Assembly (NCBI GenBank): GCA_964019415.1
Contig: OZ025869.1
Span: 14,981,959-15,045,958, forward strand
Length of the DNA: 64,000 nucleotides
Source of the DNA: Ianthella basta
Lineage: Eukaryota; Porifera; Demospongiae; Verongiida; Ianthellidae
Direction: 5' to 3'
Positions 43,220 to 56,984 of this stretch are shown piece after piece. Position 1 is the stretch's first letter. The number at the start of each line of letters is the position of its first letter. The position numbers were made by a program, and so were the translations under genes. Below the pieces are notes generated by a model. It saw only the letters and a list, made by a program, of their open reading frames with translations. It made no database searches and was not told the DNA's origin.

Positions 43220-44350
43220 AAACCACACACCTTCATCTCTAGTAATCACTATGGGCACAATACGTCCCATTATGCTATTATTGTAAGACCAGCTGACTGT
43301 ATTCCCTACAGTCTATACCCTAAGCTTATTGTACCTCACTATAGTCCTTTCTGCTTAACCACATCTGTAACAGTGACAGCATACGAAGGTTAACTTTATT
43401 TCATTGTTATCTTTCAAGTGCATTAGGCATTGCTGTCAATTAATTCACCATTAATCAAACAATTCATTAAACTGGTACATATCTGGTATCTGATCGAGGC
43501 TCATAACTGTGTACATTGATAATTCACAGCTGGTCTTGTATACATGCACCTGACAAGACCTTCAATTAAATCGACTATAGCTAATGTCAAAATCTCATGC
43601 AGCTAGGCTAAGAAATTCCGTTGATGTTCAAACATGCAATTTAATTTCATTGTGGTCAATTTAATGCAAGTATAGTACAAAATTAACACTACAACATACC
43701 ACAATGATCAGTACACTATTTCAAACAATACCAAGTTCCCTGCTAAGATACAATGATATTCATTGTTCTGGAGAGAGCCTACAAGGAACTCCTCAGCCTT
43801 GTGAATCCATGCACTTACTGCTATAGCTGGAGAGAAAGGAGAACTGTTCATTCCAGGAGCACTAGTCCACTGACTGATGACATGAGATGACACATGACAT
43901 GAGATGAGAGGTGTTGACACATGACATGAGATGAGGTGTTGACACTTTACATGAGATGACATGATGACGTGTCATGAGAGGAGGCAGTGCAATCTTGTTA
44001 GGTTTCCATTCTACTCACCCTATTTAGTGCCCACCAACATGGGGCAGCCATCTAGTCATCATGTCACCATCTGATTGGTCTAAGTTCCACCAAAAGTAGT
44101 ATCACCTTGGAGGGGGAGGGGTCTAGGTTAACTTTTTATATCTTTGTAACCTTTCGAGTGCATTATATAAGTAAACATTGCTGTCAATCAATAGTTTACG
44201 GTTTGTAACCATATAATGTACCATTAACTAGCCTGCCTCTGAGGAACTATATAATTATACCACTGCATGGTGTTTTAATTGAAAACCACCACCATTAATT
44301 TTACAATATACTAGTGCATGTACATTTTAAACCAACCTAGAGTGCAAGTC
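43220..44350. other. 3' flank of gene B, no gene seen
   Basis: The first ~300 bp match the 3' flank of gene A and then diverge. A short tandem repeat of acatgacatgagatgagatg type lies at 43880-43980. No coding region seen. Confidence 0.45.
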
Positions 44351-44359
44351 CTTGTTGGA

Positions 44360-44680
44360 GGCTGGGAAATGGGATGAAGGTGGCAATTCAGCATCCTTGG
44401 AGGGTTTCATTCAAGGTTGGATTGAGAATTTAGACCATGGAGGACTTAAAATCCTAAACGAACATGCATTTGACGTTTTCAAGGCACCAGATCACTGAGT
44501 ATGGACACAGTGCTGTGATGAAGGGAGAGGGGAGGTGTGTGATAGTGCATCTGTGATTGATGACAGAGGGGTGGATTCAGTTGAAGGTGATGCTTCACAG
44601 AGTGTGAGAACAAAGCGCAAGAATGTGCGAATTGTGGGGAGAAGGGGGAACAAATTGTACAAAAATACTATAATAATTAT
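44360..44680 (+). pseudogene. Decayed coding relic, probably transposon-derived
   Basis: One frame reads KWDEGGNSASLEGFIQGW then IENLDHGGLKILNEHAFDVF, a TGA stop near 44496, and continues to RIVGRRGNKLYKNT. Composition is protein-like on both sides of the stop. No start codon or splice site was found, and the family is not recognised. Confidence 0.35.
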
Positions 44681-44689
44681 TGCAAGATG

Positions 44690-45690
44690 ATGCCCAAAAT
44701 CACAATGTGTGATACGTGTATATAATTTATACAATTTTTAAATAATTTTCTCAGTGCAATTATAATATAATTATAAAATTCTACCATTCAACTATGCCAG
44801 TCTGTTACAGTGTTACAGCATAATTATCATTGATAACAATAGCATAACTTACTCCTGAGAGACCTTAATTCATAATTACATCAGATTGAACCACATGGCC
44901 TACTAATCATGCACATTAATATTCATGGTCACGCATGCTGATGTCCCGGCCCACTGCCACCATTTCACAGCTAGCGCTCCAAACAGGATTCGAAGTGCCA
45001 ATAGGGCTGGGCACACATGCTGAGCTAACCTAAAGAATTCTTTTATTACATCTACTCCATTACATCCTTGGGTAGTCAAGACTTGCTTTGAGGGCCTTAG
45101 GCACAAGTGTTGACTGTGGCACTGTGCCATCCTTGCTGCTTTGAGATAACATTAGGTGCCATTTTGTGCATAATTATGATAATGATGCTAAGTTAATCAA
45201 ATCATGGGATCAATACCAGTGCAATTAGTTGTTGGTGAGAACAGCACAACATTTGACAGTAGTGTGCGTACAGCATTACCTAAACACATTGAACATGCAG
45301 TTCTGCTAGCCTCTATACTTTGTCATCTAATGTGGGGAATTTTAAGCTATAATATTATATTATAGTGATTGGGAGCCCATGGAGCGTGGGCTATATGTGT
45401 GTAGCAGCAATTATACTCATCCACTGTCATGGGCTACTATGGTTTTATAGGTAGTGCTGTGTGGCTGATGTAGGTCGGTGTATCCAGGGATAAAACTACG
45501 TATACTGACCATATCCATGAGCTATCTGCACAATGTAATATATAACCTGCATAATTATTGAGCAAGTTGCAGCGATTCTGCCAAGGCACCACACTACAAC
45601 CCCTACATATACCTCAGTTAACTTTGTACTCTATAGCTCCACAGCTGTGCACTAGTATTGATGTGCATATATTAAGTGCTACTCCAGACT
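44690..45690. other. AT-rich unique sequence, no gene seen
   Basis: No coding region, clear repeat or RNA gene seen. Confidence 0.4.
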
Positions 45691-45695
45691 AGGAC

Positions 45696-45881
45696 ATGCC
45701 TCAGTCTATGTTTACCACATTCTATGCATGCCATGGCAGCTATCGTATCACAACAAACCCAGAGGTCACCTCCCTCACTGGGCATGCTGTGGCTACGCAG
45801 AACCACAGCTGGCATTCTCTTACAGCCCCCTTACATCCAAGAGGTCACATGCCCAGTCGACCACAGGCAGTAGACACATGA
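45696..45881 (+). CDS. Hypothetical small protein, 61 aa
   Basis: ATG at 45696 in fair context opens a frame starting MPQSMFTTFYACHGSYRITT and ending in TGA. The composition is reasonable, with no repeat bias. A second frame is also open over the same stretch, which weakens the case. A donor-like CCAG|gtgaga lies after the stop. No family recognised. Confidence 0.25.
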   Translation: MPQSMFTTFYACHGSYRITTNPEVTSLTGHAVATQNHSWHSLTAPLHPRGHMPSRPQAVDT

Positions 45882-46129
45882 CAATCCAGGTGAGATGTTA
45901 GTCGACCTGGCTGGCTGCTACACGGCATCACATAAAATGTATAGATGGTTGGGTAGGCTAGTGTACACTCGTGATGGTTGTTATGCAAACATATCATAGT
46001 GGATCGCTTTACTCTGAGAGTGAGTCATTGAAAGCTACGATCTCCATATATGGGCGTGATGGGACCTGCACATTTACTCCCAATCTATGTGTTTATGTAC
46101 AAGTAATAACATTTAATGCTGTAAAGGCC

Positions 46130-46260
46130 TGAGTGGCTAGGCAGATTCATGCTGATATTTCTAAAAGACACTAGCCAAAGGGGATCAGATATCAGACATT
46201 TCAGCTGCGCTACTGCTGCCTTCATCAGTGATTACAATGACACTTACAAGCAGGTGCATA
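46130..46260 (-). repeat. Interspersed-repeat fragment with a hammerhead-like core
   Basis: On the minus strand, 46228-46199 reads ctgatgaaggcagcagtagc and on to gctgaaa, i.e. CUGAUGA, a GC-containing arm, then GAAA. This resembles the hammerhead ribozyme core found in Penelope-like and related repeats. The stem II pairing is imperfect, so activity is doubtful. Confidence 0.35.
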
Positions 46261-46289
46261 AATAGGGGGGTGGTCACGTGAGGCACTGG

Positions 46290-46367
46290 TGTTTACAGGA
46301 ATAAGCATACATCATGCAATGTCTCTAGTGTTTACAGGAATAAGCATACATCATGCAATGTCTCTAA
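46290..46367. repeat. Exact 39-bp tandem duplication
   Basis: Two identical copies of a 39-bp unit beginning tgtttacaggaataagcata sit head to tail (46290-46328 and 46329-46367). No divergence, so recent. Confidence 0.9.
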
Positions 46368-46369
46368 CC

Positions 46370-47780
46370 GGAAAAGGGGGTTAAAATAGTAACTCTCAAC
46401 AGAGACTTCCTTCCCTACCTCTGTATGTGCGTGTGAATACATATTGAGTGAGTTATAATGCCACGTACAGTCAGAGCTATTTTAGCTCTATCTGTTAGCG
46501 TACAGCTACAATTTCTGAAGAGTCGCCCATTTTACTGTGAATGAGGACATTTCAATGTACACATGGCAGGAGTGATTTGATTACTTTAAACACATGTAAA
46601 CTATTTTAAACATGAAATGCTGACAACACATCATTGCCTAGCAGACAGCTTGTAAGCATCAATGCATGCGGATACACTTTAGCATGTGATGCACTGGGTA
46701 AATGGACTGTTTGCTGCTAATTGAGTTTGAACAGCATGACAATATTATATTCGATGACAATTATTTGATTAACGTAAACAGAATTTCTAACTGCTACATC
46801 ATAATTGGATCCATGCAGTAAGCACACATCACAATGTAATTTTGCAATCCATGTTCAAACTTAGTAAATGAGGACAACATACTGTAAACAACAAACACAG
46901 TTTGAATACACTGTGTGTAGCTGCACTCAGTGCCATATTATGCATGCAGTGCACTATACCTGCACATAACTGCACCTTAATTATATGCATTCAATTAATC
47001 ATTGTTTATTCCCACAAGTAACTGTACTTGTGTGAATTATTGCAGGGTATTTTCCATGCATGACGACATATGCATGCATGGATCTCCATTAGCTTGCTGG
47101 CTGCCCTGATGTATATCATTATGCATACCTTATGCTTCAAACCACTCATCACACATCCTGCATATATACAGGACACATTGTATATACATTATTACAGTAA
47201 CTAGCTATGTATATATATTACAGTATAGTATATTATACTGTATATAGTAGATACAGTATATTTTTACAGTAACTAGCTATATATTACAGTATAATATGTT
47301 AAAAATACAGTGTATTATTGCAGTAACTAGCTATATAATTATGAATATGATATTATATGGGACTATGCTCATGCAAAAGATGATCATGAAGTATACACAA
47401 TTCTTGTGTCACAACTTTATATACTGAACTACAATTAATATTGCAAGTGCACTAAAACACTCACATAGCATCCAATACAATAAAACACATATTACGTGAT
47501 GAGGATATAAAAGGTGCCATTGAAGAAGTCATCGGTCAAACAGTGAAGAAATTGAAGAAATTAATCTGAGTGACATCAAAACAGGATATACACATGAAAA
47601 ACAATAATACAGAGAGTCATGAAATTGTTATCAGGATAAAAGCAGTACATGCATGAGATTTAAATGGAAACACTAACAGAAATGACTTGAATGTACTGTA
47701 TGCACGGTAATGTACAATAAAAGAGAAGTACAGAGAAGTAAATGACACACTCTCTAAGGGTTTCAATAAATTATAACAGC
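46370..47780. other. AT-rich intergenic sequence before the TGF-beta gene 3' end
   Basis: It contains an AT-rich tandem repeat at about 47190-47345 with three copies of tt(a/g)cagtaactagctat spaced about 60-70 bp. It also covers the probable 3' untranslated region of the minus-strand ligand gene. No other gene seen. Confidence 0.5.
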
Positions 47781-47784
47781 AACT

Positions 47785-48499
47785 TCATAACACACATGTG
47801 CACGATTTGACTTCTAAGTTATGCAGCTTAATGACAATATAAGCCTGTTCTTCCTCGGGTATGATAACCATTCTAACGCTTGTTGTCTCGTGAGGCACAC
47901 AACTCTCTGGGTAGTCATCCAGAGAGACATGGCCTCTTCGCCGAGCCATGTCAAGGAGGGCAGCTCTTTCGTTGTCCTTGGATGAATGAAGCTCACTGCA
48001 ATGTCCTTCACAGAAGCCAATGTCATGTGTGTTGCTGAAGGTGAGCTCTTGAGTCAGATGCCAACCAGCCTGTATGACAAGGGACTTTCTCTCACATGGG
48101 TTGACGTCTCGCTTCTGCCGTGGCACCTCCGACGATGCAGGAATGGGAGCATTCTTGACTGCCTCATTCAAGAACATGGTCAGCACGCTTTTTTCTGGTT
48201 GTTTCATGTAAGTCACCATTAGCGGGACTCTATCTTCACCCAGAGAATCGTCTGTTACAAAGTTCAAAAGCCAATGCTTGCAGGGAATCAATCGCTTCGA
48301 GTTTGCCACTCGAATACGAACTTTAAGCGTTGTGAGCTTACGTCTTTGCATTCTTCGCAGTAACTGTTTTGGGATGAATTCAAAGGTCAGCAGGTGATCT
48401 GTGGCAGCGGTGACAGTGATGTTGTGTGTAAAAGGAATACAAAAGTGCTTGAATTGGTAACAGAGGTAGATATTGAATTTGTGTCGTTTCTGCGTAGCA
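47785..48499 (-). CDS. TGF-beta ligand exon 3: propeptide end, furin site, mature domain
   Basis: Acceptor ttctcctgcag. The first base completes Asn with the last two of exon 2. It encodes the rest of the propeptide, the RQKR cleavage site and the whole cystine-knot domain in one exon. Confidence 0.92.
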
Positions 48500-49990
48500 C
48501 TGCAGGAGAAGAAGAACAGAGGACACACACACACACACATTCCTTTAGGTACACATACACACACATACGTACGTGCACACAGAGGCAGACACACACACAC
48601 ACACACACTAAATGAACAAAGCACATCCAGTCTTTACAGTTGACACTGAGACGCAACATTTGCATAACCCGTTAATGGCACACATGCCAAGCCTGCTGGG
48701 AACAACCTGTGAACAACAGTAACACAACCAATACTAGGGAAGGGTATCCAGCACATGATCCATGTGTCTCAAACACATACCAGAGACTCAGACTAGGTCA
48801 GCATTACGAATGCACAAATGAAACACAGTGTAAAAACTGTTACAGCTGAGGTGTCTATGACCCCATTTGAAGGACTGCCCCAACTTCAGTAAACAGCGCA
48901 GGAATCCTTTCCATTACAGTGTCAGTACCAGCACACTGGAAGCCATTAGTGTCCCGGGCAGAGTGCAACGATTGTTTATTGGTTTACTGCACTGTCATGT
49001 ATCCTGCGAAGCAAGCACAGGCTGATTGCATTAGGGTCTTTGCCTAACACCACCAACAAACACACTCCAACACACTGCAAACTTCCTCATTGTAGTATTA
49101 TAACCACCGAAGGATAGCACATTGATATTAAGCTGATTAGCGTGACAACAAAGGTACAGTGATAACCACATGAATGGCCGAGTGTGTCTGTCAGCTTCAC
49201 AAAATATTACAAGTGGGAGTTAATACAGACTGTGTGCATGAGTGTGTGTGTGTATGTGTGTGTGTGTGTGCGTGAGTGTGTGTGCGTGTGTGAGTGTGCG
49301 TGTGTGAGTGTGCGTGTGTGAGTGTGTGTGCGTGTGTGAGTGTGCGTGTGTAAGTGTGCATGTGAGTGTGTGTGTGAGCGTGTGTGTGTGCATGTGTGCA
49401 TGTGTGTGCGTGTGTGTGCGTGCGTGATACTGTAAAAGATGGTAGAAGTGTAAGGTGTGAGTTACCAGCTGTGCAAACCATAACAGCTGCACCAATGGGC
49501 ATCCAGCTGCAACCCACAGGGGTCAGCATACGTCTACAAATTGCAACAGGTGCATTCTCTCTTTGTCTGTGTCTGCGACACGTGTGTGTCTGTGTCTGTG
49601 TGACATGCGGTGTGTGTCTCAGTCTGGTTTACACAATACTCACTTCATTTCAGCTAGCTGATCTGCGGGGACTCTGTGAAAGATCTTCAGCTCCGATTTC
49701 ACATATTGTGTGTCCGGGTTATACCAGGGTAGGCCGAATTTCATCCAACCACATTGTGCTGCAGGAACAAAGCACCAAATACAATGGTGAGGCAGAGGCT
49801 CATGCTTCGATGCAGTATGCAGCTGAAAGTTGATGAGCTTTCACACAGTGATATGGAACACAATGGCTGAAACATCTTACTATTGTTCCTTATCACTACG
49901 TGAAAACCCATCAACTCTCAAGTTCACCATGCAGTATGCAACATTCACCTTGTATAAGGGCAAGACTGACCAAAGCTATTTGGTGGCTAT

Positions 49991-50038
<48 letters not shown>

Positions 50039-51076
50039 CACACGCACATGCACACGCGTAATTGAAACAAGTCCTAAATGAAATTCATGAGTTGGAGCAA
50101 GACATCTGATTGGCTTCTAAAATGCACCTGGCATGGAGACTAATTGGCTAGCTGTCACAGCCTGATAGCTATTATGAATACAAAGCTAGATCATTTAATA
50201 CAGAAACACTTCCATATGTACGTATAAATCAGTGCAATTAACAACCTTGCAACATGTGATAGTGAGAGTTGTAGTGTAGGTCAACAACAAATGTGAAGAA
50301 TGCTCTTGTTGTGATAGGCTACATGGAAATGTGTTGCACACCTCAAAGCTTGGGAGATATTGCTGAGTAGTATTCTACGAATGTGCCTTGTTTACAGTAT
50401 GCAATTTATTTACAGCAGGCACTCTGTCTACAGTATGTATCCTGTTTGCAGTACGCATCTTGTTTATGTCACGGGTCTCACATACTTGATTCACATGTTA
50501 GGCTGCAGTTCACTTCATAATGACTCTTTGACCAGGATTAACACAAGTACGTACACACACACACACACACACACAACACACACACACACACACGCACACG
50601 CATGCACAGACAATCGCACTAACAAGAATTTAACTGTTATGCAACTGTCTAGACAACAAAGCATGCATGTAATAAGTCACCAAAACAAAACAAGTAAACA
50701 GCAGTAGCGGGTGTTACGAAAGGAGTGTAGCACTACCTACAGACACAACACATGCGTGGGACTGCAGTCAAGCGCACAGGAAAGGGAACAATACGCGAGG
50801 GAAACACTGCCAGCGGGTGAATTGGAGGTGAGCTGCTTTAATGAGCTACAACTAACAGCCACATACACGAATACACGAAGAATACACACATCCATTGTAT
50901 GTACATTCATGTATCATGTAATGCTATGTGACGGCACAGTGCAGTTTATCTCTGTCAACTTCCTGTAGCAAAAACGTGTATCCTTCACATGTTGTGAGAT
51001 TGTACCAAAGTGAAGTTCTTTCAAACATAGGCAAGGTCAGCACTAAGACACTGCTGGGTTCTGTCATCACGCGAGG

Positions 51077-51132
<56 letters not shown>

Positions 51133-53564
51133 GGCACTCACCTACATCATAGCAGTAAGCAAAGTTAAAAATAGTACAAGATGCATGTGGTTGTGTCATC
51201 ATCATTACATCACACATTCCCCAGACACAAACATAACCTAATCACACATTGTCCACTTCACAACTTCAAATGAGAAGAGGAGTGTACACTGACACAGTTG
51301 TTGGACTAATTGCAAACACAGACTGCCTCTTGTGTCCCCCTCCCCCCTTTAATTCATGGAACCTCAGTTTGGTTCCCTTTGAGGAATTTTCTAGATACAG
51401 CACTGTAATTACATTCTGAACCCAGGACACCTCACTAATGAGGACAGTGCCTACTGTTCCATCTACGGACATGGAGGTGTGTACGAAACTACCTTTGTAA
51501 TGAGGACACCTCACTAATGAGGACAGTGCCTACTGTCCCAGATATGGACATAGAGGTGTGTACAAAACTACCTCTGTAATGAGGACATAGGTGTGTACAA
51601 AACCATTGCAAAAAGGATGCCTCACTAATGAGGACAGTGCCTACTGTTCCATCTACAGACATAGAGGTGTGTACGAAACTACCTCTGTAATAAGGACACC
51701 TTTCTAATCAGGGCACTTGGGCCTGTCCCAAACTCCTCAAAAGGTGTCCAGGATAGGGAGGTGCACTGTAATGGATTCAAAGTCACCAGGACATACACAA
51801 CGTACAGTGTGATAACACAAACTTGCCATTGCACCCAAACCATATACGTTAGTACGTTCCCTTACTATAAACATAGCCATTATGTAACTCTGCCTGTAAC
51901 CTGGGCAACAGCCACTCACAGTTAGGGAACGATTTTGGGACTCCACAGTAAGCATGCACACAACGACACGGGGACAGATTCATTTCCATATAAGGAGACC
52001 ACGAATAGTGCCAGCTTGTTCATTTCAATGTTAGCGTTTGGCATGGGGGGTCGAATACTACATCTACCAATCATGTGGGCACCTGGCAACACAAACGAAA
52101 TAGAAAATGTGGAAAATACCAATATGAAAGGTCGCAGAATTGACTCTGTCAGCACAATGTGAGCAGACTTCTGGAGCCAGCATTCATAATAACCACTTCC
52201 CCTGAGCTATTTATAGTTGCTTACATCATGTCTTGTGACATCATGATCACTACTGAATATCAGCCAGCCACAAACCACATGGGGCCTAATACCAGTGCAG
52301 GGATCAGCTGGTTGAAACAATGGTTATGAATATAGTTAATATGCAGGCATTTGCAAGCCTGAAACAGTGTGGTCAATGAATATCATTATAGTGACCCGAA
52401 GGGATGAGGGCCTGCAGCTGCATCCGGTAATGGAACACATGCAACATGAAATAGCCCAAACACACTGTATGTGCAGGTGCAGTGGGACCTGTCAGCCACC
52501 TGTCTAAAGCAGCTGGCCTCCCTCACTACCACTGCAGTATACCTCTATACTGTGCAGCCACCTCTCTTGCCAATAGAGGCAAATTGGAACTGGCCCGCAG
52601 GTGGCTATCATAGTAAGGCTTCACACACAGAATCACAATTTCCCATCCAAGGTCACCTGCAGCCCCTCTTGAAGCACAACCTACCACAGACTACACCATG
52701 GGCAGGTGGCAACTGCACAGTATGGAGCTATACACCAGCCACTGAGACACTGCCATCATAACACACACAGATAAAAAGTAACATAAACACAGTATAGTCC
52801 ACATTTTGTTAAACTTCACTGTAAGCAAGATTACACCATCTATTTGATCCATTAGGCAGCTGAACTGCTGTAGCGTGGAGTGGACTGGTTGTACACATGA
52901 CATGAATGGACTAATGAAAGAAGTCCTTTGTCCAACGTAACTAATACACCTTGTGCATTCAGCTCTGTATACCACCTCTTCAGCTTCAATCAGTACACAT
53001 GACTGTGCAATAATTACAGGAGCACTCAAACTACAAGAATGCATATACACATACGCACGCGCACACGCACACACACACACACACAACATACACACACACA
53101 CACGCACGCACACACGCACACACTACACACACATTACATTTGGATACTGTACAAGGTGACCATGAGCAGCCATTGGTGAACTCAATTATTAAAGCAGCTA
53201 ACATTGCCACGAAACAAGAGGAATGCACAAGTCACTCACTCTCATCAATAGCTTGGTTCACGTACGACCGTATGGAGTTCACGTTATCCAGGTTGTTGAC
53301 TGGCTCCTCCAGCAATTCGCGCAAGAAGTGCGGTACGGTCACGTTCTGCACTCGTGTAGCCGCTCCGACCTCCGTACTGTCGTTGCCACCTTTCCTGGAG
53401 CCCTCAGGGACGGACATGCTGAGTGCATCAGCACTTCTCCGCTCTGGCAAAGCACGCAACGTACGCCTCAGGGATTCGACTGAGCTCTGCTGCATGGAGT
53501 GGCATCCAGAAATGGCGAGGAGAAAGCACACTAGCATCAGGGAACGAGCTGCCGAGCTCTCCAT
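47785..53564 (-). CDS. TGF-beta superfamily ligand, 384 aa, three exons
   Basis: Minus-strand exons: 53564-53240 (325 nt), 49758-49644 (115 nt), 48499-47785 (715 nt). Phases fit and the total is 385 codons with stop. Residues 1-23 form a signal peptide (MESSAARSLMLVCFLLAISG). The propeptide has the typical strand VKSELKIFHRV, formed across exon 2, and NDS, NVT and NIT glycosylation sites. A furin site RQKR precedes a 107-residue mature domain: NPCERKSLVI, AGW, FCEGHC (CxGxC), SCVP and CTCVL. The mature part has six cysteines; the family CC is here SC, so the cysteine for the inter-subunit disulfide is missing, as in GDF3, GDF9, BMP15 and Lefty. It is predicted to be secreted and to signal through serine/threonine kinase receptors; the subfamily is not assigned. 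Confidence 0.92.
48526..48608. repeat. (CA)n microsatellite in TGF-beta intron 2
   Basis: Interrupted CA tract just upstream of the exon 3 acceptor, on the plus strand (TG on the transcript). Confidence 0.9.
49240..49432. repeat. (GT)n-like tract in TGF-beta intron 2
   Basis: gtgtgt interspersed with regular gcgtgtgtga words, giving a short higher-order pattern. Confidence 0.9.
49644..49758 (-). CDS. TGF-beta ligand exon 2: propeptide
   Basis: A 115-nt exon between acceptor gttcctgcag and donor ATGAA|gtgagt. It reads QCGWMKFGLPWYNPDTQY then VKSELKIFHRVPADQLAEM, matching the propeptide AELRIF-type strand. Confidence 0.88.
49992..51132. repeat. Three (CA)n tracts in TGF-beta intron 1
   Basis: CA tracts at 49992-50050, about 50555-50600 and 51077-51131, otherwise unique sequence. 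No further exon is needed because exon 1 and exon 2 join in phase. Confidence 0.85.
51420..51700. repeat. Minisatellite, unit about 75 bp
   Basis: Three to four imperfect copies containing cctcactaatgaggacagtg, ctactgt(t)cca and gaggtgtgtac(g/a)aaacta. One copy is shortened. It lies in TGF-beta intron 1. Confidence 0.8.
53050..53135. repeat. (CA)n tract near TGF-beta exon 1
   Basis: CA tract with CG interruptions, about 110 nt downstream of the exon 1 donor. Confidence 0.9.
53240..53564 (-). CDS. TGF-beta ligand exon 1: signal peptide and propeptide start
   Basis: ATG at 53564, signal peptide, then a helical propeptide region (VESLRRTLRALPERRSAD, and later VPHFLRELLEEPVNNLD). Donor GAGA|gtgagt in phase 1. 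Confidence 0.9.
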
Positions 53565-53661
53565 TTCTGCAGTGCTAGGAAGTTACCGTGCTCTGGAAGC
53601 GCAAAAGCAAGGCTATTCTCTGTGCAAGAGATGATGGGTGCTCTGCAAGCGGCTGCCCCCG

Positions 53662-53671
53662 CCTTTTATAC
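53662..53671 (-). promoter_or_regulatory. TATA box of the TGF-beta ligand gene
   Basis: The minus strand reads gtataaaagg about 100 nt upstream of the ATG, within a GC-rich stretch. Transcription would be expected to start some 30 nt downstream, near 53632-53640, giving a 5' untranslated region of about 70 nt. Confidence 0.65.
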
Positions 53672-53789
53672 GCACCGCCTCCGGGAGAGGACGTGACTAG
53701 CGCACGCGAGCGTCGTGACCGGAAGTTGTACAAAGTGTGCAGCGGACACTCATTGAAGGTACAGGGTGTGTTTGCAACATTCTTCTAGC

Positions 53790-54560
53790 GCAATGTTCCG
53801 CCAGCCGACAGGTTCGAGTCGCCGCCACCCCATTGCAGCTGCAGTCAAATAAACAGTGACCATAGCTTCTCACCATGCCTAATAACTTCCACAAGAGCAA
53901 TGACCATGTAATTCAAACGGCCAATACAGCAGTTCATATTACCTGAAAGATAACACACGCTCCCCATTAGCATAGTGCAAGCAAATTATGATAACAGGAG
54001 TCACCTGCTAAGTGAGATGGTACATAATTTAGTACACAAATAGATGCATACCTTGGATTATGCAGCCATTTTTGCATCTCTTAGAAATGAATGTGTTGCT
54101 TAGCAACGATTGGCTTGCCTGCAAGAGGTTAACATCTAAGGTTAACTGATGATGCAACTTATAATAATAAAATGGAATATTAACAATCAAGGGTACAGAA
54201 GTTACAAAGATTCTTCCTACAAAAGTATAGCCTTCATCTCTACAGTGTAAAATTCTTTACTCAGGGGGTGATTTCTTATCGTATAACTAGAACGCGGAAT
54301 TGTAGTAAGGTACACATAACGTACAAGGTACACAGGTGTGCTAGTACTTGTAGGATGCCAGCCAGGAGTCTGTGAGCACCATGGCAACAGAAAGGAGGAA
54401 AGAGATCACTCCTGAGAAGCATACAGGACTGAGCAGCTGGTCGGTGGTCGCTTGTGCAGCAGGTGAGACATTCCGTGGTTAGACCTGCCTCCAGCAGGCC
54501 CCAAAGGTAGCTGACTCTGCAGCAGACACAAATAGCCGATTGCACTTGGATTACATCATG
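53790..54560. other. Upstream flank of the TGF-beta gene, no gene seen
   Basis: Unique AT-rich sequence; open frames here are short and unlike protein. Confidence 0.4.
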
Positions 54561-54881
54561 TGGCCATCATTTGTGTGTGCCTGGGTGTGTGTTAGATGAA
54601 AACATTATAACAATAGACCACATGCACAGGCACACACAGACACAACACACAATGAACACACCACATATACAAACCTCACATGAAACCAGACACAATACAC
54701 AACAAACAACACCCACATACAGTACCTACACACATACTTTGTGTATCTATGCATAATGAATGCACACACAAGGCCCCTCCCCCTCCCCCTCCCCCCCCCC
54801 CCCAACATAGATACCTACAATACACAACAAACACAACAAACAGGTGCATACACATACACACATGTTAATGCATGTGAACAC

Positions 54882-55908
<1,027 letters not shown>

Positions 55909-56139
55909 CTACACAACACAATCACCAATGCGTCTAGCACACACTAACCATGTTAGTGAGTGTATTCCAAACTTCCACACACTGCAGCCAATGGTGATCA
56001 CTGGCCAGCCCCTTTTGGTCAATACCATAGCAGTGTGCCAGTTACAGGAAGCCTTTGAGTGCGCAAGGTCGTTAGTGGGCAGTGGGTTACAATGCCACAT
56101 GGGAATTGGTGGTGAGGGATGAGGTGAAAGCTGAATGGG

Positions 56140-56520
56140 CAAGAGGGAGGGGAGAGGAGAGGAGGGGGAAGGAAGAGGGAGGGAAGGAGAGAGGGTAGTA
56201 GGAGGGCAGGTGAGGGGAGGGGAGAGGATGAAAGAGGGAGAGGGGAGAAGGGGAGGGGGAGGGAGAGGGAAGAGGGAAGGGAGGGGAGGGGAGGGGAGTA
56301 GGAGAGCAGGGGAGGGGAGAGGGGAGTAGGAGGGGAGGGGAGGGGATGGGAGGCAAGAGGGAAGAGGTAGAGGAGGGGAGAGGGGAGGGGAGAAGAAAAG
56401 GTAGGGAAGAGAGGGGAGAGCAGGGGAGGGGAGAGGGGAGTAGGAGGGGAGGGGAGGGGATGGGAGGCAAGAGGGAAAGGTTAGAGGAGGGGAGAGGGAG
56501 GAGAAGAAGATATGAAATAA
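56140..56520. repeat. Homopurine (GA-rich) minisatellite
   Basis: About 380 bp of nearly uninterrupted purines on the plus strand, with repeated gagaggggagtaggagggga units; one block of about 115 bp (from 56320) recurs at about 56430. Confidence 0.85.
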
Positions 56521-56984
56521 CAGGCAAGATAGAGTAGTGCCATGAGAGGTAAAGTGAACTGGAGAATGTGGGCAATCAGGGGAGGAGCGGGAGGGGCCAG
56601 CAGAAACAGAAGACAGAGTAAGACCTAAAGTAATTAGTTGCGGAGAGGCAAATAGTAGAGGGAGGGGTTACACACCAAAAAATGCGGCATGCCCAGAGAA
56701 GGAGTGGCCTGCCAAACGGAAGATCCTCACCACAACAAGGATCGCTCAACTATTGGACATGGGTACCTGTTGTGTGAGGGAAGTTGACTATACACCTTGC
56801 CAATCAAATGTCTCTCTTTGATCCCTTACAGTATCAGACATAATGCAGTCTGACACAATTCTGAAGCAAATTCAATTACAGCTACTGCAGCACACAAAGG
56901 ACATTCCTAAAGGTGGGCAGACTTGAACTTGCTTTACTGGCTCATTACATAACCAACCGTAATCTACCTGGTCTACTTCTCCTC

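Noticed and set aside
51737-52162. Overlapping open frames on both strands as an extra TGF-beta propeptide exon
   Set aside because: Exon 1 joins exon 2 in phase and the three exons total a whole number of codons, so no extra exon is needed; these frames lack matching splice sites.
54276-54545. 89-codon Cys/Leu-rich open frame on the minus strand
   Set aside because: No start context, splice sites or recognisable domain; composition is not protein-like.
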